Shown one piece after another: positions 7,867-15,902 of a stretch of DNA of 46,332 nucleotides. The stretch is from positions 1 to 46,332 of the forward strand of contig CALZHR010000033.1 of assembly GCA_945787335.1 (NCBI GenBank), given 5' to 3'. This DNA comes from an uncultured Desulfuromonadales bacterium. GTDB lineage: Bacteria > Desulfobacterota > Desulfuromonadia > Desulfuromonadales > Geopsychrobacteraceae. The notes under the pieces were generated by a model. The model saw only the letters and a program-made list of their open reading frames with translations. It was not told the origin of the DNA and ran no database searches. The position numbers and the translations under genes are program-made. Position 1 is the stretch's first letter; each line of letters begins with the position of its first letter.

Positions 7867-9083
7867 GCGCGGCTCCCCTGGAGCGCTGGCTGATCGAGCA
7901 GCTGCTCGACACCGATCTCTACAAGATCACCATGCTGCAGGCCTTCTACCACGCCCCGGAATTCCGCACCGTCGAGGTCGAATGGAAGTTCGCCTGCCGC
8001 AACCGCAATGGCTTCGACCTGAGCGCCCTGATCCCTGAGATCGAGCGCCAGCTCGCGCATGTCTGCTCCCTGCAGTTCCTGCCCGAGGAGCTCGACTACC
8101 TGAGCCGCTTCCCCTACATCACCCCCGACTTCATCGCGTTTCTGCGCATCTTCCGCCTCGATATGCGCTTCGTGGACCTGCAGCCGAAAGGGGAGGATCT
8201 CAAGCTGCGTTTCCGCGGGCCGCTGATCCACGTCGCGCTGTTCGAGATCTACGCCCTGGCGATCATCAGCGAGCTGCATACCATCATTCATTGTGGCGGC
8301 TTCGACCGGCAGCTGGGGCGGCAGAAGCTGGCCGACAAGATTGCTCTGCTGCGCGGGCACGGCGAGCTGCCCGGCTTCTCCTTCGTCGATTTCGGCACCC
8401 GCCGGCGGGCCAGCCGCGGCTGGCAGCAGGAGGTGCTGGAAACCCTGCAGCGGGAAATCCCCGAGTATTTCGGCGGCACCAGCAGCCTGCACTTCGCCCG
8501 CACCCTCGGCCTGACCCCGATCGGCACCATGGCCCACGAATGGTTTCAGGCCTGGCAGGCGGTGACCCGTCTGGCCGATGCCCAGAAGGCGGCGCTGGAG
8601 GGCTGGGTGCGCGAATACCGCGGGCGCTTGGGGATCGCCCTGACCGACAACTACTCGATGGACTCCTTCATCCGCGATTTTTCCGATCCCTACTTCGTCA
8701 AGCTCTATGACGGCCTGCGCCACGACAGCGCCGACCCGCTGGCCTGGGGAGAGAAGGCGCTGGCGATGTACCAGCAGATGGGGGTCGACCCCTTGAGCAA
8801 AGCCCTGGTCTTCAGCGACAGCCTGAATTTCCCGCGCATGATCGAGATCTACCAGCACTTCCGCGGCCGGGCGAGGATCTCCTTCGGCATCGGCACCAAC
8901 CTGATGAACGATGTCGGCAACCAGCCGCTCGATATCGTCATCAAAATGGTCGCCGCCAACGGCAAGCCGATAGCGAAAATCTCCGATGAACCGGGCAAGA
9001 GCATGTGCGAGGACCTCGGCTACCTGCAGTACCTGGCCAGCCAGTATGGCATCGACCCGAGCCGGGTCAGAATCTCCACCTGA
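7863..9083 (+). CDS. pncB: Nicotinate phosphoribosyltransferase
   Basis: This 406-residue enzyme makes nicotinate mononucleotide from nicotinate and PRPP, using ATP. It begins at the ATG that overlaps the pncA stop; an open frame continues upstream but belongs to the pncA region. The start MSAAPLERWLIEQLLDTDLYKITMLQ is typical of PncB. The phosphoribosyl region has VDFGTRRR, and GTSSLHFARTLGLTPIGTMAHE includes the histidine region that is autophosphorylated in the family. The C-terminus has KISDEPGKSM. The length fits enterobacterial-type PncB (about 400 residues). Confidence 0.95.
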   Translation: MSAAPLERWLIEQLLDTDLYKITMLQAFYHAPEFRTVEVEWKFACRNRNGFDLSALIPEIERQLAHVCSLQFLPEELDYLSRFPYITPDFIAFLRIFRLDMRFVDLQPKGEDLKLRFRGPLIHVALFEIYALAIISELHTIIHCGGFDRQLGRQKLADKIALLRGHGELPGFSFVDFGTRRRASRGWQQEVLETLQREIPEYFGGTSSLHFARTLGLTPIGTMAHEWFQAWQAVTRLADAQKAALEGWVREYRGRLGIALTDNYSMDSFIRDFSDPYFVKLYDGLRHDSADPLAWGEKALAMYQQMGVDPLSKALVFSDSLNFPRMIEIYQHFRGRARISFGIGTNLMNDVGNQPLDIVIKMVAANGKPIAKISDEPGKSMCEDLGYLQYLASQYGIDPSRVRIST

Positions 9084-9110
9084 AACTCTGTAACGGGATT
9101 ATTTATCCGC

Positions 9111-10376
9111 ATGAAAAACTATGATCTGATCGTCGTCGGCGGGGGGCCGGCAGGGATTTTTGCTGCCGGATTTGCCGCGCAGGCCGGCGCCAGGGTGCTG
9201 CTGCTGGAGAAGAACCGGCGCTGCGGCGCGAAGGTGCTGATCACCGGCAAGGGGCGCTGTAATGTCACCAACAGCGAGGAGGACCCGCGCCGGTTTGCCG
9301 AGCAGTTCGGGCGCAATGGCAAAGCCTTCCTGACCGCTCTGTATGCCTTTGGCGTTCAGGAAACGGTCGATTTCTTCGAAAGTCGCGGTCTGAAACTGCG
9401 CGTCGAACGGGGCGGCCGGATCTTCCCCGAGCGGGGCAAGGCGGCCGACGTGCAGCGGGTGCTGGATTCTTTTCTGCGCGAGACCGGGGTCGAGCTGTTG
9501 ACCGAATGCCGGGTGACTGGGCTGAAATCTGCCGGGGAGCGGCTGAGCGCGGTGCAGACCAGCCGGGGCGAGTTTGTCGCTGAGAACTTTGTCCTGGCCA
9601 CCGGCGGGCTCTCCTACCCGGAGACCGGCTGCACCGGCGATGGTTATGCCTGGGCGACCGAAACCGGGCACCGGCTGGTCGCGACCGAGCCGGCGCTGGT
9701 GCCGGTGAAGCTGGCGGAGAACTGGACCGGCGAGCTCTGTGATCTGAACCTGAAGAATGTGCGGATCTCGCTGCAGCAGCACGACAAGATTCTCGCCGAA
9801 AGGTTCGGCGAAGCCTTCTTCACCCGGCAGGGGATCGGCGGCCCGATCGTCCTTGATCTGAGCAGCGAAATCCGCGCAGCGCTGAAAAAAGGGGCGGTGC
9901 AGCTGTTGCTCGATCTGAAGCCGGCCGTTGCTCCGCAGCTCTTTGATCAGCGGCTGCAGCGGGAACTGGCGGCGCACAGCAACAAGGATTTTCGCAACGC
10001 GCTGGGCAACCTGCTGCCGAAGGATCTGATCCCGCTGTTTCTCCGCCTGTCCGAAATCGATCCGTACAAGAAATGCCATTCGGTCAGCAAGGCCGAGCGG
10101 GCCCGCCTGCTGCAGCTGTTCAAGGCGCTTGAGCTGCAGGTGACCGCAGTCGGCGGCTTCGATAAGGCGATCGTCACTTCGGGCGGCGTGGCACTGCAGG
10201 ATATCGACATGCGCAGCATGCGCTCGAAGAGGCTCGAAAACCTCTACTTTGCCGGGGAGATGATCGACCTGGATGGCCCGACCGGCGGCTTCAACCTGCA
10301 GGTCTGCTGGTCGACCGGCTATCTGGCCGGAATCAGTGCGGTGCAGGGCATATCCCGACCATCGCAGGGCAGCTGA
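9111..10376 (+). CDS. BaiN/YhiN (HI0933)-family FAD-dependent oxidoreductase
   Basis: This is a 421-residue flavoprotein with an N-terminal FAD-binding Rossmann motif, VVGGGPAGIFAAG (about 8-20), followed by the family hallmark GAKVLITGKGRCNVTN. A second signature, GGLSYPETGCTGDGY, lies mid-protein. The C-terminal FAD contact is LYFAGEMIDLDGPTGGFNLQ. Relatives are annotated as BaiN-like or aminoacetone oxidase-like, but the physiological substrate is unknown for most. It follows pncB by 27 bases and may be cotranscribed. Both neighbours concern redox cofactors, a suggestive but unproven link. Confidence 0.88.
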   Translation: MKNYDLIVVGGGPAGIFAAGFAAQAGARVLLLEKNRRCGAKVLITGKGRCNVTNSEEDPRRFAEQFGRNGKAFLTALYAFGVQETVDFFESRGLKLRVERGGRIFPERGKAADVQRVLDSFLRETGVELLTECRVTGLKSAGERLSAVQTSRGEFVAENFVLATGGLSYPETGCTGDGYAWATETGHRLVATEPALVPVKLAENWTGELCDLNLKNVRISLQQHDKILAERFGEAFFTRQGIGGPIVLDLSSEIRAALKKGAVQLLLDLKPAVAPQLFDQRLQRELAAHSNKDFRNALGNLLPKDLIPLFLRLSEIDPYKKCHSVSKAERARLLQLFKALELQVTAVGGFDKAIVTSGGVALQDIDMRSMRSKRLENLYFAGEMIDLDGPTGGFNLQVCWSTGYLAGISAVQGISRPSQGS

Positions 10377-10416
10377 ATCTCAACTGCGCTGACCCGGGCG
10401 ACCCGGCGGCGCGCCC

Positions 10417-11652
10417 CTACCGCCCGTTCTCCTCGGTTAAGCTTTTCCAGAGCCGTTGGTAGGGCAACTGAAAAAAATCGATACTCTGTCGCTGCCGCGA
10501 TTGCTGCAGGCTGAAATCCAACTCCAGAACCCCCTGCTCGATCCCCGCCATGTGCAGCGCGCCCCAGGGGATCACCAATTTATCGTACTTGCGCAACGCG
10601 TCCGGCAGGTAGCCGAGCAGCGAAGCGTTGCGCTTGTCGAGCAGGTCGGCCATCACCACCTGGTTGGTCTCCGGTGACAGATGCGTATTGGCCCAGCGGT
10701 TGAACGCGCTCACGCCGGCCGCCAGGGAGGGGGCGTTCAGCAGGTGTTCGCCCAGCGCATTTAGAACGGCAATGGTCCGGGGATCGAACTCCTGCAGATC
10801 GATGTCGGCCGGCAGAATGTCGGGTTGAGCTTTGCTGACATCCGCCAGCCGCTGCAGGCTGTCAGCCGAAACGACCCGGCCGCTGAATGGGAAATCCTCC
10901 TGCGAAGCCAGCCCGAGCAGGTCTGCCAGCTTGCCGTAGCTGAATTTCCCCTGCAGGCGCTGCGTCCGGTCACTGACCCCTTCGGCGAGGATCAACGTGC
11001 GCTGGCCGCTTATGGAGTCGTTCAGCGCCGAGAAGTAGTCCTGCTGGCCCAGATGGATCATCCCGACCAGGCGAATCGTCTTGGTCCCCTGGCGGTAGAC
11101 CCGCTCGGACATGTAGAGGCCGTCCGGTTTCAGCTGCACGAAACCGGCGCTGCTTTGTTCCAGCAGGCTGCTGGTGGCGGAAAAGCCGAGCAGCAGCAGG
11201 ATGACAGGCAGCAGCAGGAGGTTGAGCAGGGCAAAGTTGAACAGGTTGCGGCCGCTGAACCCGGGCCCGGCAAACTGGCTCGGCCGGAACAGCCGGCTTT
11301 TGCGGTTCTGCGCCCGGATGCTGGTCATCGCCAGCAGCGCCAGCAGCAGCTGGCCGCCGGCGGCACAGAGCGCAGAAATGTCTTCTCCCAGCCACTCCGC
11401 GAGCGGCCAGAAGGCGAGCTGCCCCCAGAGCAGGTAGCCAAGGAGTGATAGCAGGAGCAGCTTCGGCAGGTGGCGGTTGAACGCCATGCAAAGATAACAG
11501 GCCAGGCCGATCGCCAGGGTCAAGAGGTCGACCAGGCGCCGTGGCTCAGTCAGAAAGGAGCTGGGTAAAAGCAGCTTGAGCAGCTCGTCGGCGATATCGA
11601 TCAGTGCGGCGCACAGGAACAGACAGATGAACAGGTTGGCGAGTTTTCTCAT
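10417..11652 (-). CDS. Multi-pass membrane protein with TraB/TIKI-like domain
   Basis: This is a 411-residue protein. About five hydrophobic segments occupy the first 170 residues. A soluble domain follows, containing RLVGMIHLGQQDYF and, near the end, IPWGALHMAGI. These two GxxH motifs resemble the paired motifs of the TraB/TIKI/GumN metal-dependent hydrolase superfamily. That assignment is an inference from two short motifs. I start at the ATG at 11652 because it opens directly on a membrane segment. An in-frame ATG at 11724 would overlap the TPR gene by 35 bases, and neither start has a convincing ribosome site. It lies downstream of the TPR gene on the same strand. Confidence 0.65.
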   Translation of the reverse strand: MRKLANLFICLFLCAALIDIADELLKLLLPSSFLTEPRRLVDLLTLAIGLACYLCMAFNRHLPKLLLLSLLGYLLWGQLAFWPLAEWLGEDISALCAAGGQLLLALLAMTSIRAQNRKSRLFRPSQFAGPGFSGRNLFNFALLNLLLLPVILLLLGFSATSSLLEQSSAGFVQLKPDGLYMSERVYRQGTKTIRLVGMIHLGQQDYFSALNDSISGQRTLILAEGVSDRTQRLQGKFSYGKLADLLGLASQEDFPFSGRVVSADSLQRLADVSKAQPDILPADIDLQEFDPRTIAVLNALGEHLLNAPSLAAGVSAFNRWANTHLSPETNQVVMADLLDKRNASLLGYLPDALRKYDKLVIPWGALHMAGIEQGVLELDFSLQQSRQRQSIDFFQLPYQRLWKSLTEENGR

Positions 11653-11689
11653 GATCGCAGCCGATAGAGTCGAGGTCGCTCGGCTCCGG

Positions 11690-12400
11690 TCATCGACTCC
11701 GGCGCTGCGCCTGCCAGCCGGCAAACAGGGCTGCCGGCGCTTGCACAGTTCCAGTCAGCTGAGCAGCTTCGCCGGTTCGCCCCTGTGCGCGGTAGAGCGC
11801 GGCCAGATTGTTCAAGGTGGCCTGATAATCGGGATGGTCGGTGCCCAGCAGCCGGTCCTTGATCGTCAGTGAGCGTTTGTAGAGCTGCTCTGCGTTGGCA
11901 AAAGCTCTCTGCGCCCGGTTAGCTTCGGCCAGATTGTTCAGGACGGCGGCCAGCGCCAGGGGATGGTCACGGCCGGTTTCTTCCAGGATCTGCAGAGCGC
12001 GCTGGAGCAGGGCTTCGGCCTGCGGAATGTGCCGCTGATAAAGGTGGGCTGCGGCCAGGTTGTTCAGGGTGATAGCGAGCTGCGGATGCTCCTCGTCAAG
12101 AGCCTGCTCGCGCAACTGCTGCGCGCGGGCGTGCAACGCTTCCGCCCGCGGATAATCGCCCAGGTAGGTGTGCAGCGCGGCGAGATTGTTCAGGCAGCCG
12201 GCAACCGAAAGGTCTTCGGCGCCGGAACGCTCGGCCAGTTGCAAGGCCTGGTCGGCGGCGACCAGGGCAGGTTCAAGCTGGCCGCCGTGATAGAGTTGCA
12301 GCGCCTGCTGTGACAGCTGCTCCCAGCCGGTCGCCTGTGCCGATGCGTTCAGAACCAGTAACCAGAAAATCACCCCAGCCAGTTTCTTTGTGGTCGCCAT
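11690..12400 (-). CDS. Periplasmic TPR (kinesin light chain-type) protein
   Basis: This is a 236-residue exported protein: a signal peptide at about 1-24, then at least four 42-residue tetratricopeptide repeats. The recurrent LNNLAALH, LNNLAAAH, LNNLAEAN and LNNLAALY cores are characteristic of the kinesin light chain subtype. Such repeats are protein-binding scaffolds and the partner is unknown. The start at 12400 is chosen because GGGAGGG lies 7 bases upstream and a signal peptide follows; an upstream in-frame ATG at 12472 lacks both. The next gene, 37 bases on, is the TraB-like membrane protein, so the pair may act together at the envelope. Confidence 0.8.
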   Translation of the reverse strand: MATTKKLAGVIFWLLVLNASAQATGWEQLSQQALQLYHGGQLEPALVAADQALQLAERSGAEDLSVAGCLNNLAALHTYLGDYPRAEALHARAQQLREQALDEEHPQLAITLNNLAAAHLYQRHIPQAEALLQRALQILEETGRDHPLALAAVLNNLAEANRAQRAFANAEQLYKRSLTIKDRLLGTDHPDYQATLNNLAALYRAQGRTGEAAQLTGTVQAPAALFAGWQAQRRSR

Positions 12401-12443
12401 CATCATTCCCTCCCGGCAAAAAATGTCAGAACTAAACACCAGC

Positions 12444-12472
12444 AGGCTACTGTTGTTTTCGGACAGAGTCAA
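12444..12472 (-). promoter_or_regulatory. Promoter candidate for the TPR/TraB-like pair
   Basis: On the minus strand TTGACT (12472-12467) is separated by 17 bases from TAGCCT (12449-12444). It lies about 45 bases upstream of the chosen TPR start. The -10 is weak. Confidence 0.3.
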
Positions 12473-12636
12473 TAATGCCAGGTGGTTACATTTAATTCAT
12501 GAGGTTGTGGATTGCGCAAGGAGTGCCGCGCGGAGGAGTTTTTTCAATGTGATTTCAGGGGGCTCAGGCGTATCGGCCCTGGCTCGTCAAGAGAAAGATT
12601 AGAAACCCGGCCAGCGGGGAAAATGGTTATTTTTCG

Positions 12637-12990
12637 TTAACTTGCCTGGCAGGGCTCGACCGCTTGCCCTTCGCTCTGCTCCAGGTAGTCTTTACCCCAT
12701 TGGCACATCTGCTCAAGGATCGGCACCACGCTCTGCCCCAGTTCGGTCAGTGAGTACTCGACCCGCGGCGGCACCTCGGCGTAGACCTGGCGGTGGACCA
12801 AACCGTCGGACTCCAGTTCGCGCAGCTGCTGGGTGAGCATCTTCTGCGTCACCTTGCCCAGGCGCCGCTGCAGCTGGCTGAAGCGCAGGGTTTTGAAGCT
12901 CAGGTGCCAGAGGATCAGCGATTTCCACTTGCCGCCGATGATCTCCAGGGTCACCGCGACGGTACAGCGATAGGACGTGATTTCGTTCAT
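12637..12990 (-). CDS. HxlR-family winged-helix transcriptional regulator
   Basis: This is a 117-residue DNA-binding protein. The HxlR hallmark IIGGKWKSLILWHL is followed by the helix-turn-helix FSQLQRRLGKVTQKMLTQQLRELESDGLV and the wing (PPRVEYSLTELG). The cysteine near the N-terminus (Cys9, in SYRCTV) matches the position where redox-sensing HxlR proteins such as YodB/HypR carry their reactive Cys, suggesting regulation by electrophiles or oxidants. It diverges from the YhdH-type reductase, with a palindromic operator candidate in the 138-base gap. Such pairs typically control the divergent reductase and the regulator itself. Confidence 0.92.
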   Translation of the reverse strand: MNEITSYRCTVAVTLEIIGGKWKSLILWHLSFKTLRFSQLQRRLGKVTQKMLTQQLRELESDGLVHRQVYAEVPPRVEYSLTELGQSVVPILEQMCQWGKDYLEQSEGQAVEPCQAS

Positions 12991-13010
12991 AACAGCTCCG
13001 AATTACTCTA

Positions 13011-13030
13011 TAGTATCTTTATGGATACTA
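13011..13030. promoter_or_regulatory. Palindromic operator candidate for the HxlR regulator
   Basis: A perfect inverted repeat, TAGTATC (13011-13017) and GATACTA (13024-13030) with a 6-base spacer, lies between the divergent HxlR and reductase genes. Further GTAC-containing half-site-like words (GGTACT at 13047 and 13066) follow toward the reductase. Known HxlR boxes are of the same TACTAT/ATAGTA type. Confidence 0.6.
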
Positions 13031-13128
13031 CAGTACAAAAAAGTTGGTACTTGTTTTATTGCCTGGTACTGGTTAGTTTTATGGCAACGTTGAACTGAAG
13101 TCAATCTTTCCCTGTTACGGAGGCCCAG

Positions 13129-14130
13129 ATGTCGCAGCAATTCAAAGCCCTGCTGGTAGAACAGCCGGAGAAGAAGGTTTTCACCCGTACCATCGTCACC
13201 CGCTCCCTCGACGATCTGCCCGAGGGCGAGCTGGTGGTCAAGGTCCACTACTCGTCGCTCAATTTCAAGGACGCCCTCTCGGCGGTCGGCAACCCGGGGG
13301 TGACCCGCAACTTTCCCCACACCCCGGGCATCGACGCCGCCGGCGAGGTGGTCTCCTGCAGCGATGGCGCTTTTAAGCCGGGCGAGCAGGTGATTGTCAC
13401 CAGCTACGATCTCGGCATGGAGAGCGACGGCGGCTTCGGACAGCTGATCCGGGTGCCGAGCAAGTGGGCGCTGAAGCTTCCCAAGGGCCTGAGCCTGAAA
13501 GAAAGCATGATGCTCGGCACCGCCGGCCTGACGGCGGCCATGTCGGTGCATGAACTGGTCGAGAGCGGCCTCAAACCGGACGCCGGACCGGTGCTGGTCA
13601 CCGGCGCGACCGGCGGCGTCGGCAGCCTGGCGGTCGCTTTGTTGGCCAAGGCCGGCTACCAGGTCACGGCGGCCACCGGCAAGCTGGACGAAGCCGCTTA
13701 TCTCAAAGGGCTGGGGGCCAGCGAGGTGATCGAACGCTCCGCCGTCACCGAGGGGAGCGAGCGACCGCTGATGAAACCCCGCTGGGCCGGTGTGGTCGAC
13801 TGTGTCGGCGGCGAGACCCTGGCTGCGGCGATCAAAGCGACCGTGCCGCTGGGGAGCGTCACCTGCTGCGGCCTGGTCGGATCCCCCGATCTGCCGGTCA
13901 ATGTTTTTCCCTTCATCCTGCGCGGGGTACGGCTGATCGGCATCGACTCCGCCGAATACCCGATGGCCAGCCGCAGCGCCGTCTGGCAGAAACTGGCCGC
14001 GGAGTGGAAACTGGAGAATTTGGCCGGGATGGTCGATGAAGTGACCCTCGGCGGGCTGGAGGAGAAGATTCAGGCGATGCTCAAAGGCGGGCTAAAGCGG
14101 CGCTCACTGGTCAACCTGCTGGACAGCTGA
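13129..14130 (+). CDS. YhdH/AcuI-family NADPH-dependent acryloyl-CoA reductase-like MDR protein
   Basis: This is a 333-residue zinc-free medium-chain dehydrogenase/reductase. The substrate-domain motif is HYSSLNFKDALSAVGNPGV, followed by FPHTPGIDAAGEV. The NADPH-binding domain has VTGATGGVGSLAVALLAKAGY. Close relatives reduce acryloyl-CoA or quinone-like electrophiles, removing a toxic intermediate. The divergent HxlR regulator suggests induction by a reactive electrophile. A GGAGG site precedes the ATG and a terminator hairpin follows. Length and motifs are complete; the substrate is not determined. Confidence 0.9.
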   Translation: MSQQFKALLVEQPEKKVFTRTIVTRSLDDLPEGELVVKVHYSSLNFKDALSAVGNPGVTRNFPHTPGIDAAGEVVSCSDGAFKPGEQVIVTSYDLGMESDGGFGQLIRVPSKWALKLPKGLSLKESMMLGTAGLTAAMSVHELVESGLKPDAGPVLVTGATGGVGSLAVALLAKAGYQVTAATGKLDEAAYLKGLGASEVIERSAVTEGSERPLMKPRWAGVVDCVGGETLAAAIKATVPLGSVTCCGLVGSPDLPVNVFPFILRGVRLIGIDSAEYPMASRSAVWQKLAAEWKLENLAGMVDEVTLGGLEEKIQAMLKGGLKRRSLVNLLDS

Positions 14131-14161
14131 GCAGGCGTCGCATTTAGTCGTGAACGGCAAT

Positions 14162-14195
14162 AACGGTCGGGGCAATCCCCGGCCGTTTTGTTTTG
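14162..14195 (+). terminator. Rho-independent terminator after the YhdH-type reductase
   Basis: An 11-base stem (14162-14172 with 14177-14187, one G-T pair) closes a CAAT tetraloop. TTTTGTTTTG follows. It sits 32 bases after the reductase stop. Confidence 0.85.
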
Positions 14196-14245
14196 CGGGT
14201 CTTCGATTTTCTTCCCCCCGCGCGGCGCTTTTGCTACCATGCGCC

Positions 14246-14995
14246 ATGCTTTCACTGATCGACAGCCACATCCACCTGGACGCCCCGGAACTCGAAGGTC
14301 AGGGCAGCACAGTGCTGGCCGCCGCGCACCGCAGCGGCATCGACCGCCTCGTGATTCCGGGGGTGCGGGCCAGCGGGTGGGACGGGCTTTTCAAGCTGAC
14401 GGCAAATCAAGGAGTGTTCGCTGCGCCGGGGCTGCACCCGGCTTACGCCGAGCAGTGGTCGGACGCCGCAGCGGCCGCGCTGGGTCTGCTGGCGCAGAAT
14501 CCCCGAAGCGTCGCCATTGGCGAAATCGGCCTGGACGGGGTCTGCGGGCCGGACCTGGGGCTGCAGGAAAAGGTCTTGCGCGCCCAGCTGCAGATCGCCC
14601 TTGATAGCGGCTTGCCGGTGCTGCTGCACGGCCGCAAAGCGACCGGTCGGCTGCTTGAGGTGCTGCGCGAACTGGCCATCGGTCGGCAGGTCGGCGGCAT
14701 CTGGCACGGTTTTTCCGGTAGCCTGCCGGTCGCCCAGGAGCTGGCCCGGCTCGGTTTCAAGCTCGGCGTCGGCCCGATCCTGCTGCGCGAGTCGGCGCGC
14801 AAGCTGCCACAGGCGGTGGTTGAGTTGCCGGCCGCGGCGCTGGTGCTGGAGACCGACCTGCCCGATATGGCGGCGGAGCCGCAGGCGCTGGTCGCGGTGG
14901 CGCAGAAAGTCGCCGAGCTGCGCGGCTGGACGCTTGAAGAGGCGGCGCGGGTGACGACAGAGAACGCACTCAGTCTGTTCCCCGGAATGGAGTAG
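14246..14995 (+). CDS. TatD-family metal-dependent hydrolase
   Basis: This is a 249-residue TIM-barrel hydrolase of the TatD DNase family. All expected metal ligands are visible: HIHLD near residue 8, the Glu in IGEIGLD, His in LLHGRKATG, His in WHGFSGS, and Asp in LETDLPD. I start at the ATG at 14246 because the protein then opens directly on the DSHIHLD strand. The upstream extension would run through the terminator hairpin. The ribosome site is weak. The TAG stop is the first bases of the palindromic repeat at 14992, so the repeat defines the exact C-terminus. Substrate (DNA 3' ends or D-aminoacyl adducts) is unknown. Confidence 0.88.
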   Translation: MLSLIDSHIHLDAPELEGQGSTVLAAAHRSGIDRLVIPGVRASGWDGLFKLTANQGVFAAPGLHPAYAEQWSDAAAAALGLLAQNPRSVAIGEIGLDGVCGPDLGLQEKVLRAQLQIALDSGLPVLLHGRKATGRLLEVLRELAIGRQVGGIWHGFSGSLPVAQELARLGFKLGVGPILLRESARKLPQAVVELPAAALVLETDLPDMAAEPQALVAVAQKVAELRGWTLEEAARVTTENALSLFPGME

Positions 14996-15057
14996 GGGCG
15001 TCCCGCTGGGGCGCCCGGTTTAAATTGTAAGAAGGCGTCCCAGCGGGACGCCCCTAC
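14992..15057. repeat. Long palindromic repeat, GTAGGGGCG family, copy 1
   Basis: Two 24-base arms (14992-15015 and 15034-15057) are inverted copies with one mismatch and enclose an 18-base AT-rich spacer. Both outer ends read GTAGGGGCG outward. A related element occurs at 22611-22677. The hairpin may also terminate or insulate transcription between tatD and tcdA. Confidence 0.9.
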
Positions 15058-15084
15058 AGAAAATCTGCATGAAGGAAAAGTTCG

Positions 15085-15855
15085 ATGTCAGAACACAGAT
15101 TCAGTCGGATGCAGCTGCTGGTCGGCGCCGCCGGCCTGGAAAAATTGAAAGCCGCGTCGGTGGCGATCTTCGGCATCGGCGGGGTCGGCAGCTACGCCGC
15201 CGAGGCGCTGGCGCGGGCCGGGGTCGGCAAATTGACCCTGGTCGATTTCGACGAGATCTGCCTCACCAACGTCAACCGGCAGATCCACGCGCTGGACGGC
15301 ACCATCGGCCAGGCCAAGGTCGAAGCGATGGCGCAACGCTGCCGGGCGATCAACCCGCAGGCAGAAATTATCCCGGTCCATAAATTCTACGCGGCGGACA
15401 CCAGCGATGAGCTGCTGGCGCCCGGCTACGATTACGTGCTCGACTGCATCGACCACATCACCGCCAAGCTGCACCTGCTGCAGAGCTGTGTCGCGCGGCA
15501 GCTGCCGGTGATCGCGTCGATGGGCGCGGCCAACAAGCTCGACCCGACCGGGTTGCAGGTGGCTGATATCAGCAAGACCGAGAAGTGCCGGCTGGCGCGG
15601 ATCATCCGCAAAGAGCTGCGCAAACGCGGCATCGAGCGCGGCATCAAGGTGGTCTACTCGACCGAGGAGTTCCGCCCCTTGACGGACGAGACCGCCATCT
15701 GCGCCGAAGACTGCGTCTGCCCGAACAAGCAGGACCAGCAGTGGCGCTGCGAGGACCGGCGGGTGATCCTCGGCAGCTCATCCTACATCCCGCCGCTGTT
15801 CGGCCTGACCATGGCCGGCGAGGTGATCCGCAGCCTGATCGGGGAAGAAAGATAA
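15085..15855 (+). CDS. tcdA: tRNA threonylcarbamoyladenosine dehydratase (ThiF/MoeB/HesA family)
   Basis: This 256-residue E1-like enzyme adenylates and cyclises t6A37 of tRNA to the hydantoin form ct6A. The start RFSRMQLLVGAAGLEKL and the nucleotide motif FGIGGVGSYAAEALARAG are diagnostic. VDFDEICLTNVNRQ is the second core segment and DCIDHITAKLHL the third. The CAEDCVCP cysteine cluster and the C-terminal GSSSYIPPLFGLTMAG distinguish TcdA (CsdL) from MoeB and ThiF. A GAAGGAAAAG ribosome site lies upstream. It is separated from tatD by the palindromic repeat and probably starts its own unit. Confidence 0.93.
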   Translation: MSEHRFSRMQLLVGAAGLEKLKAASVAIFGIGGVGSYAAEALARAGVGKLTLVDFDEICLTNVNRQIHALDGTIGQAKVEAMAQRCRAINPQAEIIPVHKFYAADTSDELLAPGYDYVLDCIDHITAKLHLLQSCVARQLPVIASMGAANKLDPTGLQVADISKTEKCRLARIIRKELRKRGIERGIKVVYSTEEFRPLTDETAICAEDCVCPNKQDQQWRCEDRRVILGSSSYIPPLFGLTMAGEVIRSLIGEER

Positions 15856-15902
15856 TGTCGCCTCGGCTCAAAGCTTGCCATTGGACTGGAGAGGGGTAAA
15901 CT

